Shown here: positions 41,418 to 53,400 of the stretch, piece by piece
How the letters are laid out: each line of letters starts with the position of its first letter
Numbering within the stretch: the stretch's first letter is position 1
NCBI GenBank assembly: GCA_037577475.1
Contig: CM075187.1
Location: 23,218,810 to 23,282,809 of the forward strand
Length of the DNA stretch: 64,000 nt
Reading direction: 5' to 3'
Source of the DNA: Chaunax sp. Z400
Taxonomy: Eukaryota; Chordata; Actinopteri; Lophiiformes; Chaunacidae
Made by a program: the position numbers and the translations under genes
Notes under the pieces: model-generated
Databases searched by the model: none
The model's input: the letters and a program-made list of their open reading frames with translations, nothing else
Told to the model about the DNA's origin: nothing

Positions 41418-44400
41418 CAACATCTTGTGAATCTTTCCACGCTGCTCCAATTGGGCTCCACAAGCAATAGCTGACAAACACATTTCACTGGCTTCTGCCG
41501 TTGTTTCTCCATGTTTTCACATATCGTATTCAGCATTACTGACTCATTATGTAGGAATAATGAGGAGGCAATAAGAAGAATTTGGCTATAATTAAACAGC
41601 GTAATATTCTTGATGTTGGGACATCACATTGACTCAAATGAACGATAGTTAATGAAATCTATGTGTTTCCTTCATCTTCATTTCCTTCCGTCAAACTCTT
41701 GAAGTCTTTTTCTAAACATCAAGGCAGAGTGGTGCTAAAGACGTTGAACTAACACATTGCATTTGCCAGGTGGACTACCATTTATGAGAAGTATTACAGA
41801 GACGGTTCATTGATTTGTCAGAACGTATCAGTCTCACATGCAATCATAGATTATCAGATGTGATAGAGGCAGCGGACGAGGCTGAAATCCATTCCAGAAA
41901 ATCAGCACTTGGCAAAGATGGTATTTAGAAATTAATTGTCTCATCATCCTGAATCCCAAATTAGAGCCACTACAGAAAAGAACACCCACGAGACACAGAC
42001 AACCGATCCTAAATACCCACATGCCACTTATTGGAGGTGATGACCAGTGACTGAACGTATAATCTGATGTAGTCTATTATAGTAAAACATCTCAAATTAA
42101 AGCAGCTTTACCTAAATGTAAGAGTACTTTGACACTGATATTGTTTTCCACAGTTCATTGTGAAGTCAAATCTTAGATAGAAACATTCCAGTGTTGGTAT
42201 CAAAGTCAAAATTCGGATGTGGCAATGCTATACCTTGAACCCATCTTGTTTAAAGACACCATGATTGATTCTCCTCTACCTCACATGAACTCTGCTAGTG
42301 CTCAGCGCCCCGATAACCCGGGGAACTGGGATGTCATCTTGAGTCAGCAGCATCCTCGAGGTAAGGCCGGAGGGGGGTATCCAGCAGATGGATCCCAGCA
42401 TGGCTCTAAAGTTGCATCCTCCCCTCTACATCCTTGTACTTCAGAGCTACTGGTTGGTGTGAGTGTGTGTGTGTGTGTGGCATTTCTCACCTTTAAATAA
42501 CGAGAAGTGGCAGGAGAGGAACTAGCAATAATGTGGGATGGCGCAGCAGATGGTATCTTATTTACTTGTGAAATTATATAGTAAATGCTTTGCATATGAA
42601 AATAAAATAAAGTGTTTCCAAAAGGACCAGTTTAACCTGATACACCAGATGTGGGGGAGGTACACTTGTCATATCAGCTTCCACTGCTAATTAATCTCTT
42701 TCAGCAATTTCAGCTCTTTGCTTTTAAAAAAACAAACTTTTTAACTGTCCATTAAATATCTCAACTCTAATAGGATGTTTGCTTTGACTGGACTCTCCTC
42801 AAACAGAGGTGGAGGACAGTGAAGTAAAGTACACTAAAAGAATTTGGACATGAACGTGCTTCCTGATTTTCAAAGAGAAATTACAGTGTTTTTCTATTCC
42901 TGTTACAATAACAACAACAACAAAATTAACTATGGAGTAAGGCTGATATCACAGTCACAGCCGTGTCCTCATTGATTTCCTTTTTGTTTACCTGTGTTTT
43001 CCTCTTCCTGTTCTCTTACAGGGGTGTAATCTCCCCCCTTCACTCTCCTGGCTTCCAATGCTGCTCTTGCTGCACACCTGCCCTGCATCAGCTTCATTAG
43101 CCCTGCCCTGTTCACTGTTCTTACCCATCCTATCAGCTCCTCTTTGGCTGTCTTGTTTCATCACCTGACCACATCTCACACTGCAGGGGTTTTAAAATGC
43201 TAACTGCAGGAACCAGGTTTCACTGCACACATAACAAGAATTTCCACAGATTATCTGCTCTCGAATCTTAAACATGCACACAGTACAATATTCAAAAATA
43301 ACAGGGCACCTAACACTACGAGATATAATTGTCTCATTGCCGAGGAAGCTACGAATGCACCGCCTCATGCCATCTCTCGAGAAGCAGCTGTGTAACGTGA
43401 ACAAAATGACTGACAAAACTATTGGCTTACTTTTCAGTCACAAAACAAGAAAACAGAAGATGTGGATGAGGATGAGGAAATGGTTGGGAAGACATGGACT
43501 ACACAGGCTGTCTATTCTTCAGCGAGAACTGGAGGTGAGAGGGTCGGTTTAATATCTCTCAGCAACAGCCTTACATTAGCCTAAAAGGCTCAAATGTTTA
43601 CGATTGCTTGGGCTGTCTCTCTCATTGGCTAACGTGCCCCTGTTTGGAAAGTACTGACGTAATCATCCAGATTTACACTCCTGATAATCAAAAAATATTT
43701 GAAAATGATCAGGGTGGCCCCAATTGTCCATCAGCAGAGGTGTAAAATTGGATTTTTAAATGCCTCACACTACCAGATAATCTGGGCTAAACATCAGGAC
43801 CAACCAAGGTTCCAGACCAGTTTTCTCCTCCGACCGTTGGGAGACGTGAATCTGGGTGGAATTGGCCTGAATCTGCTGTAGTGTGAAGCCGGCCTTTGTG
43901 TGCATGTCTCTGTTCAGTTTTGTTCAATCAGTGGTTCTCCTAGCTGTCGTCTCCTGCATCTGGGTCTAAATGCTCCATTTGTTTTGTGACAGAATGACTC
44001 GACCGGGAATGGTCCCAGCAGGGACTAATTACCTACCTGTTTTCCAACCTCTTATCCATCCCTATGGCTCTGATGGTGACAGTATAATCAAGCTTTTTTT
44101 GGTCCATTCATAAGGAGAATCAACCTCTTGCCACATGATTGATGGCAGTTCACTGGGGTCAGTTGAGGCTACGTTCTCAAAGCTTCCAAGTAACCATCCA
44201 GCATCAGTCTCAGGTTCTCTATTACGAGTCCAAGCTACCCAGCCCAAGCCTCTCTCTGGTTCCCCAGTCAGCAGCCCTGCCGAAGCCTGTCCCTGGTCCC
44301 CCTGTCATCAGAACAACCAATGCCTGTCCCATGGTTTCCCCATCAGTGAACTACCCAACACCTTAATCTTCCCTGTTGGCAAAAATCCAGAGCTCCCTGG

Positions 44401-47400
44401 ATCCCTGTAGGGCATCCCAGTCGATGCCCACTCAGACCTACTGTCAGCAGCCCTGCTTATACACAGCCAGAACTCCAGCTGTCTGTCCTCTGCTCTGCAA
44501 TGGAGTCAATGGTCCCAAAGTGGCAGCTGTTCCTGTTGCTGTGCTGTAGCAACCTCCTCTTTCTGTGGCACCATGGGTTCCCCTGTCAGCTGCATTGTCC
44601 AGCTTCCAGTTCTGCTGACCTGTTGACCGTTCCCAAATGTGATCTCCAGCCGCTGGTTTGTGATTCATTACTCCAGCATTCAAAGTCCGGTCCAGAACTC
44701 TGGCCTTGTCGCCTGACAAGTGGTCTTGTTTAGAGAGGTCACAACTTTGCCTTCAGTCTCACATGTCTGCTTGGCTTCCAGGTTGTTACCATCTGGTTGT
44801 TTTCCAGCTAAAACTCCTGTGCGGCTGTGCCCCTTACAATGTTTCAGGTCAAAAAGAGCAAAACAATAAGCTGAACAAAGCTATAACACAGTGTGGCGTT
44901 CAGGGAGTCAGGAGGTCATTCTCTGTGGGATCATGAAACAATTCATATAAAAGTGATCCAATAAAAAACAACCCTAAAAAAATACACATATATCGATTAC
45001 GTCCAAAACAAAATTTCATTGCTACATCTTGTTAAGATGCTGAGTTCTACATGATTAGAATTGTAAATTTGACTCCTTCAAATCTGTAATACAATCCATT
45101 GTTTAACCCTTATAGCCGCTTCCTTTCGTCTACACACCTTTATCTATCTAACTTTATCACTTAACAAGAAATCTGCCGAACTCTCTGCTGTGTGCAACAC
45201 TTCACTGACACAACTTTGGATTCCTTAGAATCCAAAGTTGTACCTGAGAAGCACTAAAAACATCTTCATTAATTTAAATTCTAACATGACACCTAATCTA
45301 AATATTGACATTGATTTATAGAAGTGGCAATCTGCTGCCTCTAGTCTCAGTGGCCAAGTAAGCTTGTGCTTGGGAAAACTTCATTTCATTTAAAGTGATC
45401 AATCACATGCATTACCGCAGCCCACATGCATTTGACAGCAGAGGTAATAAAAGGAAAACTAAACCACAGAGTGTGTTTATGATGGAGCACGCTGCTTATC
45501 TGCGCTTTAAGCCCTGCTTTGGTACTCTATTCGTGAGAGTAAATGCACAAGTGTTTTGATTGATAACCCTTTCACTGTATCATTTCAGACTTTCTGCATG
45601 TATTTATGCTCTCTCTCCTTTGTTCCCTCTCACAGATTTCTCTATTGCCTCTCTCAATCAGCCTTGCCAGGTCTATAAATACAATGAAAAATCTGACAGT
45701 GATTTTGAGGGGGGGGGATTTCTTGCACCACAGCTCTCCTTTGCAGAGACACAGCCACGACATAGCAACTGTGCAAAACAAAGTAATGTATCTTTCACTC
45801 CTGTCCAGTTCTGCAACTGGTGAAAAGGTGGGCTTAATGAATATTACTAGAGTAATATCTTGAATATGGCAGCCACATTACTTCTAGTTGAGATGTAGTG
45901 TGAGGCAGGATTTCAGTGTTGAGATCCTAAATGATACTGTAATACCATTACCCTACTTACTGTATCCAATTTGGGCTATCGCTCAGCCTTAAATTTGTAC
46001 CTGTCTGCAGCAGCGGGTGAGCCTAGTAAAAGCGTAACAGGATGAGCGATCGACTCGTCTGTTTGTAATGGGACTGAGCTCAGTGGACAGAGCTTATAAT
46101 TTGACCTGGAACAAGCTTTGACAGAAACAGAGTGCCAGATTAAGATGCATCCCCATCAAACCTCCCCTTTCTCCTCTCCCACCAGCCAGCAGCCTCCCTC
46201 TGACTTTTTCCCCCACTGTTCGCTTTTATTTGCTGTCAAACTTCATGTTAACCTTTCGTAACCTGAGCAGTGCCGGCAACACCATAGCAACTTTCCAATC
46301 TACGAGCACTCCTCTCAGAGAGATAATCGTTTGGCTTGTCATTTCTCTGCCCCCCCCCATCCTGAAGATAAACTCTAGCACTGGTAAGAGCAACAATTTG
46401 CAGAGGGAGCTCCTGCACCACCGAGACCTTATGATCCCATTCTGCAGGATCAGACTCTCAGGAGATGAGGTAAGCCTGTTTCTTCAACATCCTTTTCTGG
46501 CTATCAGCCTCCCACAGGCAGACAAACGCAAGGCGAAAGGTCCTTGCGGAAGCAAATCGTCTGCTTTGCTGCTATATAGGTCTGCATTTGACAACTATTT
46601 TGACAAAATATGAATCAAATCTTTGGCAAATTGAAAAATAGAAATCAAGGTTTGACAATAGGCGTAATTGAATAATCCAATTGCAGGAGGAGAAATGGCC
46701 GAGGAAATCAGGTTTCAGGCCTTAAATCGCATTTTTCTATTTAAAAATGACACAAGTTACATTTAAGATCATTTTGTGTCTTTTGTGGGCATCTGTAATC
46801 TTATCTGCTTTCCTGCCTATTGTTTTCCATTCCACAGCCCGATGAGCTGTTATACCTAAGCCTCCCAAGGACAGAGAATGGCAGGCTCAGAGTCACCGTA
46901 GTATAGAGCCTACTTAAGTCCCTTGGTATCTTAGTTGAGAATGTCACTTGCAGAAGTGAAGGGCATAGGAGACAAAAAGATGCTCGCGGGCAGTGACAGA
47001 GGATTACGGGTTTTTGTGTGAGGGACAATTGGGGCTGTAATTATTATGAATAGTTTTTTTCTGCAGACAGGCAGGGTTGAAAAGAGAGAGACTTGAGACG
47101 TGCGGGTCGTTCAGTCATGGCGTCCCTGTAGTCATCAAAGTCCCTGACTCAGTGAGTCTTGCTCAATTAAATGCCCATTAGACAGGAGGTGCCTGGTTCC
47201 TGCATTTAACCTCACTTCTGCAATGCTGCAGTCACCCTTTTGCCCGCAGGACATAAAATACAGTGTGTCACAGTCTTTCACACTGCATGAGGCAGAGAGC
47301 TGCAGCAGACTGCTGCAAGAAGACTGAGGTCAGTTTCACACCTGGAGTTCAGCTCGTCTGATCCAGACCAAGGAAAGAGACATTGATTTAAATGGCCCAC

Positions 47401-50400
47401 GAGCTGACTGCTAACAGTTTTCGCTCCTGTCATCCTGTGGCCACAGCAGCACCACATGGACCCACACGGAGGAACCAAATTCTTTTTCCTGAAACAAACT
47501 TATGCAGCACTTTACTGACCTTTAAATATAGATTCATGTTCTCTGCTGTCACAAAGAGCACCAGCCATAGGGATTATGTGCATTATTAGTTGCAGCTCAA
47601 ACTCACTATTTATATAATATTTTTATCATTTAAATATCCTTACATTTCACTCACTTAAATCAGAAATGAAACAAATAACCACACTCTAGTGTTGACAAAA
47701 ATATGTATCACCATGGTCACAGAGGGATGTTTTCATAAATCTATACAGATCCCTTACAAGATCCCTTCCTTGACAGTGGAAGACCAGCAGATGGATATTT
47801 TGACAAAAATATGTATCACCATGGTCACAGAGGGATGTTTTCATAAATCTATACAGATCCCTTACAAGATCCCTTCCTTGACAGTGGAAGACCAGCAGAT
47901 GGATATTTAGCTTTAATCATGTAATTTAGCTACTATAATAAAATCCTTCAAACCCCAAAAGTCCGACTGACAGCCTTAACGAACCAAACGTCCCAAACCA
48001 ACGTACCAGAGTTCTTTTAAAGTGAACCAAACAGGTTCAGCAAGAAAGCCACCTGAAAGTCCTCACAGGTAAAAGCAGAGGGCCTCCCATCAAGAGCTGG
48101 GGTCTGCTCCACGGTTTCTGCCTGTTAAAAGGAAGTGTTTCCTCGCAACTGTCGCCAAGTGCTTTCTCACGGGGGAAATGTTAGGTCTCTATAAAATAAC
48201 AAGTATGGTCGAGACCGTCTCTTTTGGAAAGTGCCATGGGAGAACCTTTGGTATGATTTGGTGCTATAGAAATAAAGGTTGACTTGACTGTGGCTGAAGA
48301 CACATCCATTTTTCTGTCTGGGTGATTTCTTTTCACTTGCAGTGATTTGGTATTTTTTATATAGAGCTGCCTCAATGACGTCAACAGAAAAAGGAAAGAA
48401 AACTATGTGTCTGCTTTGCACTGCATCGATTTCCATTTAGCTTCACAACAAATGTATTCAGTCTGTGTGATTCGGTGTATTGAAAAGTTGTCATGAATTG
48501 TGGCTTTATCATATTTTACACTCCATTTTTTGTTTGCACTCTGAGACTATGTACATATATATATATGATCACAAAAAACAGTTCTGCATGTCAGAAAATT
48601 GACACGAGGGTTTATTGCCATGACAAAGAGAAACAGATCGAGAAGAAAGAGAAAACTCGATGTATAAGACAGAGTGTATGAAGAGCCTGCAGTATCTATC
48701 ATATAAACACTGGTAACAAAGTTGCACCACTTGAAACCAACCAACCTCATCAGCAAACTCTCCACACTCACTTCCTTTTGCCTTTCATCCTATTTTTTGT
48801 TGAACCATTTGATTAAAACCATCTCAGAGACGGCCTCAGCTGACTTTATTAATTAGCAAGCTCCTTTTTACTCTCCCTCCTCCTCCCATTTCCCCCCCAG
48901 CCTTGTCTAATTTTTATAGGAGTGAGGAAGAACTCCAAACAAAGCAGCGTGGATGAAATGAATTGTTAAAGCCCTCTGAAATCTCCCTTGGCCGTTAGAT
49001 TTCCTCTCAGTGTCTCAGCCCGTCGCCGTTGTTCTTTGACACTGTGTGATATAAATGCTACTGGCAGCACTGATTGCCTGCCTCCCTCCTTGATCCATCT
49101 CCTGCAGCATGCACTGTATCCCAGCCGTGGTTCACTTTCCAAATATAAAATGTCTTCTAAAAGAACCATTAAGGCTGCTTCCTGGGTGTCCACTGGGTCT
49201 CTCTCATAAAAAATAACATAATTCAAGAGTCTTTTTATTCCAACATCATAAATGAGCTCTTTAACTATCATGTCCTTTCATGTTGGGATTAGCTGTGTCT
49301 AAAGTAATTTTCTTTTGTATGACTCCCCATTGCAGAGGCCCTCAGATGCCCTGTGATGCCTATACAGTATTGACAGAGAGGGGAGAAGGAAGGATTAAGT
49401 GGAGTTAGGCAATGAGACAGATGAACAAGATGAAAAGTATCAAACAGGAAGGGAGGACGGCTTGTGAAGGGGGAGAATCTCCAGAGAACCATTATGATGT
49501 GCAAAGCGAGAGTCACATGACTGAAAGAGCATCTTAAGGTTTCAGTGCCACTGTATAGGCTATTTGTAGGCTTGCACTGTAAGAGACTTTAAGTGAACAA
49601 ATCCATGAAAAATAAAGTCTATGCAAAGGGGAAAATACAGACCGGCTTGTTGATGAACATGACATCACTCTTCCTATTTGGTTTTAACAGAGCAGTGCCT
49701 CATCATTGGCCTCTTTCAATCAGGCATTGTGCAACAGCTTTGAAACAAACGTCCTTCTCTTTGAACCCTTTGGTTTTTTTCACACTGGACCAACCCAAGG
49801 CATGAGAAAGCCTCTTCAGTGTGTGCGTTCACAGGACATGCACCGCGTTCTGCAATGTTTAGAGGCTGACATATTTCACCATCTCCCCAGTTATCCTTCA
49901 TCTTCTGTGCTTGTTCTTCAAATACAGGACTTCCTGTTGTTACCTCATGGTTAAATCCCCCGGGGTAGATCGCACATAGGATTGGGCATCGAGAACCGGT
50001 TCCAAATTGGAACCAGTTCCAAAACTCTGATTCACTCGAAATCATTATGAAATTTCGATTTCGCTCATCGTTCCTAAATACATTTCAAGAATGTCAGTGG
50101 AGCAAGTTGAAGACTGCCACAGAAAAGTGACAGCTAATGTGGTGAAAAGCTGCATCCCTTCTCAGATGTTGAAGCACCAGCATTTACATAGACATAAGAA
50201 TATATAGCTAAGCTAGCTAGCATGCTGCTGGCTTCTCACCACCCTGACCTACAGTAATGGTAAGGCTGGGTTATGTTATTGTGTTTGCAGGGATATGATC
50301 AATTCTAGTCAATTTTGAGTATATGAATGAGTCACTCATAATGAACAACACATTCTTTATACAGAATGGCTTGTATAAAGATTTTTAAAAAAAAATCCTT

Positions 50401-53400
50401 CTGTGAAATAAGCATTAGGCCTGTTTTGACCCTGCTCCTCAAAGAACCAGAATCGAGAACCGGCAAGAACCAGAACCAAAAAGCAGAATCGGAATTGGAA
50501 TAAGAATAGTTCAAATCCAAATGATGTCCAACCCTAGTCACACATCATTAAACCTTTGAACCATGTCCCTAATTCACACAGCACCATGGCTGAGTATGTG
50601 AAAACAAGCTCATTTATCTGGGATGTTGAGCTACACAGAAAATGGCAAAAGCAGTGTTATGACAAATACATGAGGCTCTGTTAGCAGAACAGCCCAGACT
50701 ATAATTATTTTAAATTTCTCAAATTAAATAAAAAATTCTTTGAAATCATTTCTTTATTTATGCAGTGTTTTTCAGTCCTCGTCCTGGGGATCCACTGCTC
50801 TGCATGTTTCAGATGTTTTTCATCTGCAACAGCTGATCATTTGAATCAGGTGTGTTGGAAGAGGGAAACATGTAAAATATCTGCATCATCTGCATCACAA
50901 AGAGCTCAAACAGAGACACCAAGGACAAGTTATGACCTTGTTAATTCACTTATCAAGTGAGTTCAAATATGGCTTCTGAGGCAATCTCCAGTCAAACTCC
51001 AAAATGTGAAAAATCTGATAATCTGCGCACTTCATCTATAGATGACATGATTTCTCCATACATGAAAAAAAAGTTTACATGGGAATGGATTTTTTTTTTG
51101 AATTCACAAATTTTGAGATACAATTTTGAAATTTACACTTCTTCCATCATGCTATCATTATGTTTCATTAAGCTATTTACAGTGATTAGAATTCAAAAAG
51201 CTTTCTGGAATGTTTCAAGGAGGACAGGTATCAAGTATTACTTTAGCAAAATATGTGAGAGGAGATGATTGGGTCTACATTAGGGTGAAAGTTACAATTG
51301 AATTCTCAAACGTCTGAACTTTAACCTCTAAAATCTAAATTATTTTACATATTATTATTATTATTATTATTATTATTATGGAATAGGACTGAAGCTTTGT
51401 GTTTGGTTTATTTGCATGGGAAGGCAGATTTCCTAGTATGATCGAGAAGAGGAAAAACAAAAACCACTTACTTATTTAGTAGCCATAAAAATGCTGGTGT
51501 TAACAGCATTGATGCTGACCACTGTAAAATGAAAACATGAGAGAAGTATACTTGAGTTGGGTTCTTAGTATGAAAACAATCCATACACTTGTCTGTGACT
51601 CGTGTCATTTTGGGTTTACAGTTTATAACATGCAATGTGCCACTGGGAAGCTAGGGGCAACCAGTGCAAAATGAATGTCATAAACCAAGTGTACAAGAAT
51701 GTTCCCCTGCTGGATCCCTTTAAATTTACATCAGTGACATTTTGAATTTTTTCATTTTGATATGAAACCAATAAGAAGCAGTTTTTGATCTATGTAACAC
51801 CTCATCAGAACTCCGACAGCAGGTACTGAGGCCGTCGTTCTGCACAGTGAGTCTTGAAAAGAGATAAAGACATAAAGAAAACACACAGTACTTAAGGTTA
51901 AATAAAGTAGAAAGCTCATTTAGGGACCTTATTGGATCTATCTCAAGAAATCCATTCAGCAACCTGTCGCTGACATCAGGACAGGACACAACAAACTAAA
52001 TAAGTCTCACTTAGTGCATCGTCACTAAGTGCATACTGAAGCTTCTTTGTTGGATCAACCTGTTAACACCATGCTGACTGCATTTAGAAATAAATCTCTG
52101 ATGTTTTCAAAGGTCTTCTGACGGGAATCCAATCCAAGTGGAGCTAGTGAGCTGCAGAAATGCAAAAGCATGACAATATCATGAGTGTGTCATGCATTTT
52201 GATCAGGTCGGAGCTTGCAGGACATTCTTGTACATTCCAGTGCTCCTAAACACCATGCTGTAACAGCATAGCCTCTCATTTCTGACTCACCTTTTACTGT
52301 AATTCAGCTATTTTTAACACATTAAATGTACTAGAGGGCCACCTAAAAACCCATAAACACAAACATGAAAAGGAAGAAGGGGAAAAAGCACTGTGTGCTC
52401 GATCAAAATGCCAGTTTCCTGACAAAAGGTCCTGCTGTACATTATGTGCCTTCCAAAAATAGAACCCATCAACTGCAGGAGAGATTACACTGGCAGACCT
52501 TCCAGTTACAAGTAACCCTAACATTATGCAACCATGCCAAGGGGAAAAACAGGTGTATAGTTGTAAATGCAAGGAGAATATACAGTACATGACAGAAAAA
52601 AAAGAGAAAAAAACAGGAGGTGGAAATACTTTTTGGGCCTGTAGTCAGGGATGCTCCTGTCCAAAGAGATGCGGTCACTAAGCTGAGCATTGTAGCCGTA
52701 CTCTTCATATTTCCCCTCGGCGTCCCGACTGTCTTCTCCCAGAGTGGCAGCAGCTCCCCCTTGGCCAAGACCCCCGGGCCCCTCAACAAGCCCCATGGGC
52801 TTTGCCAAACCTGTCAAGAAAATGACGCAACAAAAAGACAATCATACATATGTACATGGCCATGGTTAGAGGCAGACATAGACGCATGCACACAGAGCCG
52901 GGGGGGGGGAGACAGGTGAGAGGAGAGGCCATGCAGAGGGCAGCTGATTATCATTCTCTAGCTGTGTGAGGAGAGTGGTGCATGGCAGCTCTGAGACGCA
53001 GTGGGGTTCATCCATAGGGCATCATTACACTGTCTGTCAATGAAACATCTGCAAAACACCCACACAGACAGAGACGTCACCGAGACAAGCAGAACATACA
53101 GCAAAAGCTGAGACACAATGCTACAAGGGCCAACACTATGATGGACTAGAGTGAATATCTGATGCAATTAGAAGGTCATTTGTAACTTTGACCCACGCTG
53201 TCTCTGTGCTATGATGCTCTCTGTTTAGCAACTGCTTCCTCTACAATTTGAGAGAGGGAGGGAAGATTAGAGATCTGTGGTTCGCTAGGATCTCTGGATC
53301 AGGAGTGGGCTTTTTAATGAGGTTTAATTACAGCCAGTTTAAAGGACTGTGCTACAGAGCCTGTTACTAACGACAGATTAATCATATCTAATAGAGAAGT

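Larger units (their letters stand above)
39295..52629 (-). other. galnt9 intron 2
   Basis: This 13.3-kb intron starts GTATTT and ends TAACAG. It holds a fold-back element (39585-39719), an AC tract (41351-41415), a possible Harbinger remnant (43274-43890), a 108-bp tandem duplication (47692-47908), a LINE tail (48050-48295), a hAT-like element (49977-50536) and a MITE-like fragment (50765-50890). Stretches at 39800-41340, 41420-43200, 43900-47600 and 50900-52600 show no recognised gene. The section 44100-44800 is pyrimidine- and proline-codon-rich but broken by stops. Confidence 0.9.

Noticed and set aside
44135..44940. Several overlapping Pro/Ser/Leu-rich ORFs on both strands
   Set aside because: They come from pyrimidine-rich composition, and no single frame stays open or resembles a family.
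47692..47908. Two repeat units considered as a minimal CRISPR array
   Set aside because: The units are 108 bp, directly adjacent and without spacers, in a vertebrate intron.
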